Below are positions 57,124-64,000 of a stretch of DNA of 64,000 bases, piece by piece. The translations under genes were made by a program, and so were the position numbers. This stretch comes from Sporosarcina sp. BP05 (GTDB lineage: Bacteria > Bacillota > Bacilli > Bacillales_A > Planococcaceae). The DNA lies in the NCBI RefSeq assembly GCF_014282005.1, contig NZ_JACFTD010000002.1, positions 434,001 to 498,000 of the forward strand. Reading direction: 5' to 3'. The number at the start of each line of letters is the position of its first letter. Position 1 is the stretch's first letter. The notes beneath the pieces were generated by a model, which saw only the letters and a program-made list of their open reading frames with translations, searched no databases and was not told the origin of the DNA.

Positions 57124-57161
57124 AAAGGCAGGACGGGAACCTCTCCGTCCTGCCTTTTTAC
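57123..57161 (+). terminator. Terminator of the CotO-like gene
   Basis: AAAAGGCAGGACGG pairs with CCGTCCTGCCTTTTT. It lies only 16 bp from the convergent terminator. Confidence 0.88.
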
Positions 57162-57177
57162 AATGATAGTGAAAAGT

Positions 57178-57216
57178 TAAAACAACCCAACCGGTCTAAA
57201 TCGGTTGGGTTGTTTG
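57178..57216 (-). terminator. Terminator of the CotZ-like gene
   Basis: AAACAACCCAACCG pairs with CGGTTGGGTTGTTT; on the minus strand it is followed by a short T-rich stretch. Confidence 0.8.
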
Positions 57217-57234
57217 GGCATTGCAGGGTATTAA

Positions 57235-57756
57235 TTAATCTACGTCACAAAAATCGATATACGTATCTTTAATACATTGGATTCCACAGAAACAAGTCAA
57301 GTCGACTGTGATACATGAATCTGTCGCACCAAATTTTTCAACTTTACAGAGTTCTTCAAGATCCAACTTACCGTTTTTAATTATGTCCACCGGATTATTG
57401 TGAATGTCTAATGGCGCTAGTACTTGCAATGTAGCGCAGCAGCCGTCAAAGACGTTTTGGACTCTGAAAAAAGTAGAGAAGCAATTGTGAAGGTAATATT
57501 TTTGGCTTTCCGGACGGAACATTGCTTTGAACGGATCACCGTTCTTCGTCAATAGCATGAATACGCGTGTATTGACACGGTGACGTGCAGGGCTGGATAT
57601 GCTACCAAGCGGAGCCATGAAACAATCTGTTTCGCATTCTACGCAGTCATCGTCTGTTCCAGCATCCTGTAAACGCTTGATGAACCTGACAACCTCACAT
57701 ACGCAGTCATCTTGGTGCTTTCTTTCACTACATTCTTCATTTCTTCCACATCCCAT
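57235..57756 (-). CDS. cotZ: CotY/CotZ family spore crust protein
   Basis: A 173-aa cysteine-rich protein begins MGCGRNEEC and contains ECETDCF, HRVNTRVFMLLTKNGDPFKA, CFSTFFRVQNVFDGCCATLQVL and DLTCFCGIQCI. CotY and CotZ self-assemble into the outermost spore crust via disulfides. The two cannot be told apart reliably here. ATG 57756 has AGGAGGTG upstream; a GTG nine bases earlier lies in that site. A SigK-type -10 is seen on the minus strand. Confidence 0.88.
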   Translation of the reverse strand: MGCGRNEECSERKHQDDCVCEVVRFIKRLQDAGTDDDCVECETDCFMAPLGSISSPARHRVNTRVFMLLTKNGDPFKAMFRPESQKYYLHNCFSTFFRVQNVFDGCCATLQVLAPLDIHNNPVDIIKNGKLDLEELCKVEKFGATDSCITVDLTCFCGIQCIKDTYIDFCDVD

Positions 57757-57785
57757 TAATTCCACCTCCTTTTCTTAATTCTTTA

Positions 57786-57794
57786 TACTTTATG
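57786..57794 (-). promoter_or_regulatory. SigK-type -10 for cotZ
   Basis: On the minus strand CATAAAGTA matches CATANNNTA exactly, about 30 bp before the cotZ ATG. An AC lies 14 rather than 16 bp further upstream. Confidence 0.5.
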
Positions 57795-57833
57795 CGACAA
57801 AGTTCACAGTGATAGGGCGCATAGGTGGATTAT

Positions 57834-57865
57834 GAATAAAGTTACGTATGAAAAGGCATACTGTA
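57834..57865 (+). promoter_or_regulatory. SigG/SigF-type promoter for the spoVA unit
   Basis: GAATA (57834-57838), 18 bp, then CATACTG (57857-57863) resembles the forespore consensus GNATR-N18-CATNNTA. It predicts transcription from about 57870. Confidence 0.5.
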
Positions 57866-57885
57866 TAAAAATGGAGGGGACGCAT

Positions 57886-58278
57886 ATCCGGAAACTTAGC
57901 CTTGTGATTTTCGCAGTTATCATTCTATCCGGTTGTTCAGGAAGCGGTTTCCGGATAGACAATAATTCCAGCGAGAATCAAGCAAAAGCGGAAGAAGTAT
58001 TGAAAAATGACAAACGTCTCACATCAGCAGTCACTACTTTTCATGAAAATAACTTGCTAACTGCCGTTACGCTTAAAACTTTTTCACGCTTCAAAAAAGT
58101 GAAGATTGAAAAGGAGCTTAAGGAAAAATTAGAAAATGGCTACCCAGAATTGGACGTTACCGTTTCAGCGGACAGTAAAATATGGATGGAAATGAACAAG
58201 CTCATTGATTTGAAAGATAATAAGGATAAGGGTAAAAAGATTGAGAAATTGAAATCGCTTATAAAGGAAGAGACATAA
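57886..58278 (+). CDS. YhcN/YlaJ-like sporulation lipoprotein, possible AUC start
   Basis: From ATC 57886 the 130-aa protein would be (M)RKLSLVIFAVIILSGC, a compact lipoprotein signal with lipobox LSGC, followed by a spore YhcN/YlaJ-type domain (TTFHENNLLTAVTL, VTVSADSKIWMEMNKLI). GGAGGGG (57873-57879) is 6 nt before ATC. In-frame ATGs at 57871 and 57832 would add 5 or 18 residues, but the first precedes the ribosome site and the second precedes the predicted transcription start. It leads the spoVA genes; YhcN-like lipoproteins accompany accessory spoVA operons. Confidence 0.7.
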   Translation: MRKLSLVIFAVIILSGCSGSGFRIDNNSSENQAKAEEVLKNDKRLTSAVTTFHENNLLTAVTLKTFSRFKKVKIEKELKEKLENGYPELDVTVSADSKIWMEMNKLIDLKDNKDKGKKIEKLKSLIKEET

Positions 58279-58733
58279 TGGATGAAAAAAAATATGCGAA
58301 GTTAGAAAAAGATACATCACCTAAAACACCATTGATGCGAAATATGATTTTTGCATTTTTGACGGGAGGAACAATTTGTTTAGTAGGTCAATTTGTGTCG
58401 CTGTTTTATATGACATATTTTGACTTCACGGAACGGACGGCCAGTAATCCGACTGTCGCAACAATGATATTTTTCGCGATGCTGTTAACTGGCTTTGGAT
58501 TGTATAAGAAAATTGGCCAATTTGGAGGAGCGGGGAGTGCAGTTCCTATTACAGGTTTCGGCAATGCTGTCATTTCAGCAGCAATTGAACATAAGTCAGA
58601 AGGGTATGTTCTTGGAGTTGGTGGAAATATGTTCAAACTCGCGGGTTCGGTCATTCTCTTCGGCGTATTTTCGGCATTTGTCGTTGCACTCATTAAAACG
58701 ATACTTGTAAAGTTAGGTGTTGTATCATGGTAG
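58278..58733 (+). CDS. spoVAC: Stage V sporulation protein AC
   Basis: SpoVAC is a membrane component of the SpoVA channel that moves dipicolinic acid into the forespore and out on germination. It is 151 aa with about four membrane helices and the family pattern FGGAGSAVPITGFGNAVISAAIEHKSEG. The start overlaps the lipoprotein stop (TAATG) and the end overlaps spoVAD by 7 bp. Confidence 0.94.
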   Translation: MDEKKYAKLEKDTSPKTPLMRNMIFAFLTGGTICLVGQFVSLFYMTYFDFTERTASNPTVATMIFFAMLLTGFGLYKKIGQFGGAGSAVPITGFGNAVISAAIEHKSEGYVLGVGGNMFKLAGSVILFGVFSAFVVALIKTILVKLGVVSW

Positions 58734-59728
58734 CGCGCGGTCTCTTGACATTCAAAACGACACCATCCATTGCGGCAACTGGGGTTACAGCGGGCCCGCT
58801 AGAGAAGAAAAGTCTGTTCGCCGAAAAATTTGATAAAGTTTACGAAGATGAGCGCTGTGGAATGAAAACGAATGAGCATGCACACGCAAAAATGATGGAA
58901 GATGCTTGCATGATTGCATTAAGTAAAGTGGATTCTGTACCAAGCGACGCCGATTTCCTGTTAATTGGCGATCTTATTAACCAGATGACCCCCTCAAACT
59001 TTGCCGCTAAAACGGTGGGAATTCCGTATATCGGTCTGTTTTCCGCTTGTGCAACGTCAGTGTCCTCGCTCTTAATGGCAGCGTTGCTGACCGAAATAGG
59101 TATGTCGAAATGCGCTATTGCGGGAGCATCTAGTCAGCATAATGCAGTGGAACGACAATTTCGTTATCCAAACGAGTATGGTGGACAAAAACCTGACACT
59201 GCTCAATGGACCGTCACAGCAGCGGGGGTAGCAGCTGTTACACCTCATAAAAAAGGATTCCCTTCCATAGAGTGTGGAACAATTGGATGTGTAATCGATC
59301 TAGGAATGACCGACCCGCTAAATATGGGGGCAGCGATGGCGCCAGCAGCGGCAGATACGCTTATCCGGCATCTAACAGGTCACAATAAAGACGTCAAAGA
59401 TTATGATGTGATAATGACAGGCGACCTTGGAAAAACTGGTTTTGAGCTATATAAAATACTTGCTGGCAATCAAGGTATTGTTGTGACTAAAAAGTTTAGG
59501 GATGCAGGCGAAGAATTTTACGGTGCTGATGCAGCTTTTTTATCCGGGGCAAGTGGTGCAGGTTGTTCTGCCGCCATTTTCCTAACGGAAGTAATTGATA
59601 AAATGAGGGCGGGTGATTATAAACGGGTCCTTCTAATTGCGACGGGCGCGCTATTATCTCCGTTATCATTTCAACAAGGTGATACGATTCCGTGCATTGC
59701 GCATGCAATCGAATTAACGATGAAATGA
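58727..59728 (+). CDS. spoVAD: Stage V sporulation protein AD
   Basis: SpoVAD is the cytosolic thiolase-fold protein that binds dipicolinic acid for the SpoVA channel. The 333-aa protein has the GLFSACATSVSSLLMAALLTE region (pseudo-active-site cysteine) and QFRYPNEYGGQKPDTAQWTVT. It is coupled to spoVAC by overlap. Confidence 0.94.
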   Translation: MVARGLLTFKTTPSIAATGVTAGPLEKKSLFAEKFDKVYEDERCGMKTNEHAHAKMMEDACMIALSKVDSVPSDADFLLIGDLINQMTPSNFAAKTVGIPYIGLFSACATSVSSLLMAALLTEIGMSKCAIAGASSQHNAVERQFRYPNEYGGQKPDTAQWTVTAAGVAAVTPHKKGFPSIECGTIGCVIDLGMTDPLNMGAAMAPAAADTLIRHLTGHNKDVKDYDVIMTGDLGKTGFELYKILAGNQGIVVTKKFRDAGEEFYGADAAFLSGASGAGCSAAIFLTEVIDKMRAGDYKRVLLIATGALLSPLSFQQGDTIPCIAHAIELTMK

Positions 59729-59737
59729 GTGTGGATT

Positions 59738-60100
59738 ATGGTTTCGATTTTCATTACAGCATTTATTGTGGGGGGTCTCATTTGTGTTGTGGGACAACTG
59801 TTGTTTGACGTAGCGAAATTAACCCCTGCGCATACATTGTGCATTTTGGTCGTCGTGGGTTCCGTGTTAGATGGGGTGGGTCTGTATGAACCGCTCATCG
59901 ATTTTGCTGGAGCGGGGGCAACGATACCAATTACTTCTTTCGGTAATGCCTTGACGCATGGCGCAATGGCAGAAGCTGAAAAACATGGTCTGATCGGTGT
60001 TATGACAGGGATGTTTGAAGTGACTAGTTCAGGAATTAGCGCAGCAATAATATTTGGATTCATTGCATCGCTTATTTTTAAATCAAAAGGAAAGGTTTAA
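59738..60100 (+). CDS. spoVAE: Stage V sporulation protein AE (AEb type)
   Basis: This 120-aa membrane protein with about four helices has the SpoVAC/AEb-family motif FAGAGATIPITSFGNALTHGAMAEAEKHG. The set here is only AC-AD-AE; spoVAA, AB and AF are absent nearby, as in the compact spoVA operons seen beside YhcN-like genes. ATG 59738 is taken; an in-frame GTG directly follows the spoVAD stop at 59729. Confidence 0.9.
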   Translation: MVSIFITAFIVGGLICVVGQLLFDVAKLTPAHTLCILVVVGSVLDGVGLYEPLIDFAGAGATIPITSFGNALTHGAMAEAEKHGLIGVMTGMFEVTSSGISAAIIFGFIASLIFKSKGKV

Positions 60101-60134
60101 TAGTCATGCGCCCTCTTCCTTCTTCAAGTGTCCG

Positions 60135-60143
60135 CATAGGATA
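60135..60143 (+). promoter_or_regulatory. SigK-type -10 for the YjcZ-like gene
   Basis: CATAGGATA matches CATANNNTA exactly, 25 bp before the start codon. No AC is found at the expected -35. Confidence 0.4.
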
Positions 60144-60167
60144 CGAAGAAAGGAAGGGGGTATTATT

Positions 60168-60329
60168 ATGTTTGGAGGATGTAATTCTTTCGGTGGCGGA
60201 TACGGTGGCGGTTGTGGCGGATACGGCGGCGGTTGTGAAGTGGAAAGAGGCGGCAGCGGTTCAACATTTTGCCTGATTGTGGTTCTATTCATCTTGCTTA
60301 TCATTGTGGGCCGTACTTTTTGTGTATAA
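60168..60329 (+). CDS. YjcZ-family Gly-rich sporulation protein, 53 aa
   Basis: A Gly/Cys-rich N-terminal half (repeats of GGGYGGGCGG type) is joined to the hallmark C-terminal helix FCLIVVLFILLIIVG. Such YjcZ/YrzI-like proteins are made late in sporulation and are tail-anchored; function is unknown. AGGAAGGGGG lies 7 nt before the ATG. Longer in-frame starts upstream overlap spoVAE. Confidence 0.85.
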   Translation: MFGGCNSFGGGYGGGCGGYGGGCEVERGGSGSTFCLIVVLFILLIIVGRTFCV

Positions 60330-60345
60330 AAAGGAGGGATAACAG

Positions 60346-60600
60346 ATGAATGATTCATTTTTCCGGAAAATCGAATCAAAAACAGGCGTCCCGATGGAAG
60401 AAGTTTTTGCACTTGCAAATGCAATCCAATATGCGGATTTCAATGATGAACGGCAAGTAAGAAAAATTATTCGGAAAGTCGGGAAGCTCGCAAAAAAAGA
60501 AGTACCTCAGCAGACGGAAGATGAGCTTGTTAATTCTATCGTAAAAAATGGCAAAGCGGTTAATATTAAAGATATTACAGATATGCTTGGCCGACAATAA
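60346..60600 (+). CDS. spoVIF: Stage VI sporulation protein F (YjcC)
   Basis: SpoVIF supports late coat gene expression and spore resistance in B. subtilis, where it also lies next to yjcZ. The 84-aa helical protein has the family pattern FFRKIESKTGVPMEEVFALANAIQ and VRKIIRKVGKLAKKEVP. It follows the YjcZ-like gene by 16 bp with GGAGGG upstream. Confidence 0.88.
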   Translation: MNDSFFRKIESKTGVPMEEVFALANAIQYADFNDERQVRKIIRKVGKLAKKEVPQQTEDELVNSIVKNGKAVNIKDITDMLGRQ

Positions 60601-60689
60601 AATAACTTTACGAAAAAACAGAATAATAGGTTTAACAATACCAACTTATGGATATAGTAATAGTACTAGTGAAAATGGAGGTGTTTACA

Positions 60690-60989
60690 ATGGGTTATAT
60701 TTTACCAATTCAACCAATCCAATCTCAGATGTATGCAAATCGATTAAGTATGGAAGCTTATAACTTTGCATATATTGAACGAGTGCGCAAAGTTAAGTTA
60801 AATTCAGACTTCTTGGATGAATTTAAAGAGTCCTCGCATAAAGAACGAGAAAAGGAGGAAGAGGAAGGTAAGCCTATTGTATCAATTCCTTCTGCATATC
60901 AAGGGTTTATCCGTCCCAATCCAGTTAATCTATCACCGGCGATTGCCAAAGTAGTAGGGAAAGGTATCGCGGTAAATGCCTATGTTTAA
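60690..60989 (+). CDS. Conserved small protein starting MGYILPIQ
   Basis: This is a 99-aa protein that I place only loosely with short Bacillales proteins starting MGYILPV/IQ...YANR. It has a charged central helix (EFKESSHKEREKEEEEG) and a Gly/Val-rich C-terminus. The ATG has GGAGGTG 6 nt upstream; the 14-residue upstream extension is rejected. Context suggests a sporulation gene; no function is assigned. Confidence 0.75.
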   Translation: MGYILPIQPIQSQMYANRLSMEAYNFAYIERVRKVKLNSDFLDEFKESSHKEREKEEEEGKPIVSIPSAYQGFIRPNPVNLSPAIAKVVGKGIAVNAYV

Positions 60990-60998
60990 TTGATAATA

Positions 60999-61042
60999 AT
61001 AAAAAGGTTCGCGTTGCTTTTAAGCAATGCGAACCTTTTTTA
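60999..61042 (+). terminator. Terminator after the MGYILPIQ gene
   Basis: AAAAAGGTTCGC pairs with GCGAACCTTTTTT with inner TTGC/GCAA. Confidence 0.88.
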
Positions 61043-61075
61043 GTGAAAAAAGAGAAAGTATTTTTCTACTTATAA

Positions 61076-61258
61076 TAGTGTCTAGCTCCAGGCGCCAGCC
61101 GCTCGGAGGCCCACAGTATGTGGGTTCACGTAGCCATTGCCGCAGGACGCGGCGTACTTAGGCTACGTTCCTTGAAAGCAATCCAGCTATGTGGAAAAGA
61201 GCGCCACGTCGCTGGATTGACTTATGCCTGTCGCGTCTAGAAGGCGCCTTCCGCTTTT
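61076..61258. repeat. GC-rich intergenic repeat with AGGAC-loop hairpin
   Basis: The element begins TCTAGCTCCAGGCGCC (61081) and ends TCTAGAAGGCGCC (61236-61248). It contains CGTAGCC-GCCGC-AGGAC-GCGGC-GGCTACG (61129-61167) and an inner repeat AATCCAGC/GCTGGATT. It shares sequence with 22525-22690. It is of the GC-rich dispersed type common in Bacillales intergenic DNA, and directly abuts yjcF. Confidence 0.75.
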
Positions 61259-61689
61259 CACGCCATATTTTTTTCCATTGCGCGATGCGGAATATCTGCA
61301 TCCATAAATTCGGGTGAAGTAATGACATACCCTAACTTTTCATAGAAAGGGACAGCATATGATTGTGCATTTAAAATAACTTTATTCATGGCTGTTTTTT
61401 TAGCATGCTCTTCAAGTGCATGCATGATAAGATTTCCGAGATGTTTTCCCCGAAATTCTCCCAAAATGCAGACACGTTCGACTTTGCCAATTCCTTCGTT
61501 GATTTCTCTAATGCGGCCTGCGCCGATTGGAGATTCTGATGAATAAACGACGAAATGTGCTGCAGTTTTATCGAAATGATCTAGTTCAAGGTCTAGTGGT
61601 ACACCTTGTTCTTCCACGAACACTTTCCTTCTGACAGAAAATGCATCTTCTTGTTCAAGGTCAGAAGTCGCAAATCTTACTTCAAACAA
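61258..61689 (-). CDS. yjcF: GNAT acetyltransferase, YjcF
   Basis: A 143-aa GNAT-fold protein with QEDAFSVRRKVFVEEQGVP, the acetyl-CoA loop VCILGEFRGKHLGNLIMHALE, and a C-terminal EKLGYVITS. The acceptor substrate is unknown. The start is TTG with GAGGAT upstream, 3 bp after the yjcG stop, so the two are coupled. The order yjcF-G-H matches B. subtilis. Confidence 0.88.
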   Translation of the reverse strand: MFEVRFATSDLEQEDAFSVRRKVFVEEQGVPLDLELDHFDKTAAHFVVYSSESPIGAGRIREINEGIGKVERVCILGEFRGKHLGNLIMHALEEHAKKTAMNKVILNAQSYAVPFYEKLGYVITSPEFMDADIPHRAMEKNMA

Positions 61690-61692
61690 TGC

Positions 61693-62208
61693 TCAGTTAT
61701 CCTCGTCAAGGCGGAATGTTTCATATACCGTCCAAGAACCGTCTTCAAGCTGATAAGTGAGGTGTAAGCGGTCAATTGTTTCAGTATGATCGACACCAAT
61801 CATTTTCAGTTGACCAATGATATCATCGTGTTCGCCAGAAGAAAGTTTTTGTGCAATCGTCACGTGGGGAACGAATGCAAATTCGGGTTTTTCACCGAAG
61901 AAATCGTTGTTCAGGTCTTTGTGCAAAGCGGCTAATTCATCGTTAAGAATAGCTTTAAAATAAATAGTGTTCGTGATTGGAGCGAATGTGCCCACTTTTG
62001 ACACGTTCAATTCAAAAGGACTGTGTTTTTTAGTTACTTCTCTAATGGCCTTTGCAACTTCTTCAATTTCTTGATCATTCGCTTCGAATACACCTTTAAC
62101 CGTCAAGTGCGGCGTAATTAGTGCATAATGCGGATCATATCTTTTTCTGTAAGCGTTTGCCAAATCCTGAAGTTTCTTTGATGGGAATGCAACGACACCA
62201 TATTTCAT
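61693..62208 (-). CDS. yjcG: 2H phosphoesterase (2'-5' RNA ligase-like), YjcG
   Basis: A 171-aa 2H phosphoesterase with both catalytic motifs, HLTVKG and HVTIAQ. B. subtilis YjcG has the same fold; the substrate is unknown. AGGAGG precedes the ATG with good spacing. It is cotranscribed with yjcF. Confidence 0.9.
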   Translation of the reverse strand: MKYGVVAFPSKKLQDLANAYRKRYDPHYALITPHLTVKGVFEANDQEIEEVAKAIREVTKKHSPFELNVSKVGTFAPITNTIYFKAILNDELAALHKDLNNDFFGEKPEFAFVPHVTIAQKLSSGEHDDIIGQLKMIGVDHTETIDRLHLTYQLEDGSWTVYETFRLDEDN

Positions 62209-62292
62209 AATTTAAACCTCCTAGAATAATTGTTTTTGCTTTATAAATTTGATTATAGCAGAATACTTGAAAATATGTCCATTTTGTCTGAA

Positions 62293-63015
62293 TTAATGAC
62301 CAAAAACCATTTGAATCGCGCGGCGGACATCGGGTTGCCAATGCTTCCAGGTATGGTCTCCGTCGAATTCATCATAGAAATAAGGGAAACCTTTTCTTTC
62401 AATTAATTCGTTTAAAGTCCGGTTTGGTGTAAGGAAGTCTTGAACGCCGTCAATTTGCGTATTAACTTGGGTTTCTTCCTTCCCAATCACATGATAAATC
62501 GAGAAACGGGAAGGGTCTTGTGAAGCTTCGACCTTTTCAAGTACTAAATCATCGACGTAAGGGGAATGCAGAACGACTTTCCCGAATATATTAGGATACT
62601 TGGTTGCAGTTAGAAGAGAAATCGTTGCTGCCAAGGAATCACCGATAAGGGCCCTGCCTGCCCCAATCTGATAAGTTGGATAATTGTCGTCAATATACGG
62701 TACAAGTTCATGAGCCAGGAAGCGAGTATAGGCTTCGCGACGGTCACCACCCGGATGATACATGCGCCTGCGTTCTTTGACGCTTTTATAAGGAACACCT
62801 ACCACGATAACATTTTCAATTTCTTCCGCGTCGATCAATTCGTCAACGACCCGTCCTATACGCCCGAACTGGAAATAATCTTTGCCATCAGATGCAATTA
62901 GCACCGAATATTTATAGAGAGGCGAAAAATTGTGGGGCAAATGAATGAGCAACTGCATTTCCTCATCAAGTGCTTTACTGTAAATTGTAATATCTTCTAT
63001 TTTTCCGTATTTCAC
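62293..63015 (-). CDS. yjcH: Esterase-like alpha/beta hydrolase, YjcH
   Basis: A 240-aa protein of the enterochelin esterase/esterase D type. The nucleophile elbow reads ALIGDSLAATIS, the N-terminal oxyanion region is SVLIASDGKDYF, and the terminal HTWKHW provides the histidine. The start is GTG with AGGAGG upstream. The substrate is unknown. Confidence 0.85.
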   Translation of the reverse strand: MKYGKIEDITIYSKALDEEMQLLIHLPHNFSPLYKYSVLIASDGKDYFQFGRIGRVVDELIDAEEIENVIVVGVPYKSVKERRRMYHPGGDRREAYTRFLAHELVPYIDDNYPTYQIGAGRALIGDSLAATISLLTATKYPNIFGKVVLHSPYVDDLVLEKVEASQDPSRFSIYHVIGKEETQVNTQIDGVQDFLTPNRTLNELIERKGFPYFYDEFDGDHTWKHWQPDVRRAIQMVFGH

Positions 63016-63126
63016 TCTGGTTGCCTCCTAAAATTGCATGTATATTGAAATTGTATCATAACGTAAAGGTCCGGTATAATGCTTGTGTTCCGTTTATATA
63101 CTAACTATAAAAGGGGTTGGACAGAA

Positions 63127-63711
63127 ATGCATGATGATACAAAAATTGTTCATTCAAAAGTTGTGACAGAAGCGACGAAAGCGGCTTTGAAACGACGCGG
63201 TGTGACACTGGAAGCCATTGCTGAAATCGTCTATGAACTGCAATACCCGTATAACGATGGTCTAACAATGGCTCACTGTATTGAATCTATTGAAGGTGTA
63301 CTCCGAAAACGTGAACTTCAGCATGCGATTCTCGTGGGAATTGAATTAGATGAATTGGCAGAACAGGGGAAACTGTCTGCGCCATTACAACAAATTGTTG
63401 AGTCTGACGAAGGTCTTTTTGGGGTTGATGAAACAATCGCACTGGGTGCCGTGTTTACATATGGTTCTATTGCGGTAACGACATTCGGTCATCTCGATAA
63501 AAATAAAATGGGTATCATTAAAGAGCTAGACACGAAAAAAGGAAAAGCCATCCATACGTTTTTGGATGACCTGGTTGCCAGTGTTGCTGCTTGTGCAGCT
63601 TCAAGAATCGCACATAGAACAAGGGACCTTCAAGAAGCGGGGGAAACATTCGGAGATATTTCACCTGAGGAAACGATGCCTGAGACGAAAGTCAACGGTG
63701 CACAAATATAG
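63127..63711 (+). CDS. yutG: Phosphatidylglycerophosphatase A family protein (YutG-like)
   Basis: The 194-aa protein has the PgpA-type pattern QHAILVGIELDELAE, GVDETIALGAVFTYGSIAVTTFGHLDK and FLDDLVASVAACAASRIAH. Such proteins dephosphorylate phosphatidylglycerol phosphate or act in related lipid steps; activity here is inferred. ATG 63127 follows AAAGGGGTTGG; upstream in-frame starts lack a site. Confidence 0.85.
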   Translation: MHDDTKIVHSKVVTEATKAALKRRGVTLEAIAEIVYELQYPYNDGLTMAHCIESIEGVLRKRELQHAILVGIELDELAEQGKLSAPLQQIVESDEGLFGVDETIALGAVFTYGSIAVTTFGHLDKNKMGIIKELDTKKGKAIHTFLDDLVASVAACAASRIAHRTRDLQEAGETFGDISPEETMPETKVNGAQI

Positions 63712-63723
63712 TGACGACTTATG

Positions 63724-63758
63724 AACACCTGAAAGGATTCGTCCTTTTGGGTTTTTTG
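63724..63758 (+). terminator. Terminator of the yutG-like gene
   Basis: ACCTGAAAGG pairs with CCTTTTGGGT, followed by TTTTTG. Confidence 0.75.
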
Positions 63759-63788
63759 AATTTGAAGAAGATAGTAAGTAGAAAGAAC

Positions 63789-63802
63789 TGTAAACGCTTG
63801 CA
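63789..63802 (+). promoter_or_regulatory. cre-like CcpA site
   Basis: TGTAAACGCTTGCA matches TGWNANCGNTNWCA at all but one position. It lies about 25 bp upstream of TTGACA (63828-63833), a placement more often linked to CcpA activation than repression. Confidence 0.55.
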
Positions 63803-63906
63803 AGAATCTGATTAATTTTAAAGTTTATTGACAAAATAGAGAGACTTCATGGTAAGATGTATTTTGGGATTATGAAGAACTATCACACATAAGGGGATGA
63901 AATAAA

Positions 63907-64000
63907 ATGAAGAAAAAGCAATTGAGATTGTTTGCATTTATTGCAATGATTGCATTACTAGTACTATCAGCATGTAACTCAGGCGATACAGGGACTTCCG
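63907..64000 (+). CDS. Lipoprotein, N-terminus only
   Basis: A lipoprotein signal peptide (MKKKQLRLFAFIAMIALLVLSAC) with lipobox LSAC and a Gly/Thr-rich linker runs off the window. Such starts are typical of ABC or TRAP substrate-binding proteins. AAGGGGA precedes the ATG. The upstream cre-like site and TTGACA promoter suggest catabolite-controlled expression. Confidence 0.75.
   Translation, partial: MKKKQLRLFAFIAMIALLVLSACNSGDTGTS

Overview
The window is chromosomal DNA from an endospore-forming member of the Bacillales, most like Planococcaceae/Sporosarcina. This rests on spore genes (spoVAC-VAD-VAE, spoVIF, a CotY/CotZ coat protein, a YjcZ-like protein), strong AGGAGG-type ribosome binding sites with many TTG/GTG starts, and gene order shared with Bacillus subtilis. 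The genus is an inference; no rRNA is present and I saw no tRNA genes.

Layout. 0.4-9.6 kb is a cell-envelope block: ftsE-ftsX, an EnvC/PcsB-like M23 hydrolase, a membrane protein with a TlpA/ResA-like thioredoxin, ctpB, then a tnpB element, minJ and csbA. azlCD (branched-chain amino acid export) and a DedA/TVP38 membrane protein follow. From addB at 11.7 kb onward the order follows B. subtilis addAB to yjcH: addB-addA, DUF418, yisK, yisL, (a GH13-like protein and a CoA-disulfide-reductase-like flavoprotein), yitS/U/V/W, rraA, clpB, fabH-fabF, trpS, oppABCDF, spx, mecA, coiA, pepF, spxH-yjbI, cwlQ-like, yjbL-relQ-nadK-rluD family, prpE, mgtE, a coat/germination cluster, yjcF/G/H, a YutG-type phosphatidylglycerophosphatase and the start of a lipoprotein gene. 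Several of these act in one proteostasis network: Spx is degraded through the adaptor SpxH, MecA is the ClpC adaptor that also acts on competence regulators, and CoiA and PepF accompany them.

Regulation visible in the sequence includes a CtsR operator at clpB, a FapR-type operator overlapping the fabH promoter, a tryptophan T-box (UGG specifier) for trpS, SigK/SigG-type promoters in the spore cluster, a cre-like site at the right edge, and many intrinsic terminators.

The most unusual content is noncoding. (1) Two diverged copies of a roughly 720-bp element without a credible gene (21.7 and 31.8 kb) keep five helices, one with a compensatory base-pair change; the intact copy has 16-bp inverted ends. 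(2) Four intergenic arrays (1-215, 6298-6500, 35309-35695, 49259-49426) share a grammar of about 21-nt units grouped 21+21+21+19 into an 82-bp period, even where their sequences differ. (3) A GC-rich repeat family carries hairpins with an invariant AGGAC loop. Other points are a clpB lacking its N-domain, a GH13 protein lacking its catalytic nucleophile, a TnpB lacking the usual RuvC-II glutamate, and probable AUU (coiA) and AUC (spore lipoprotein) start codons.
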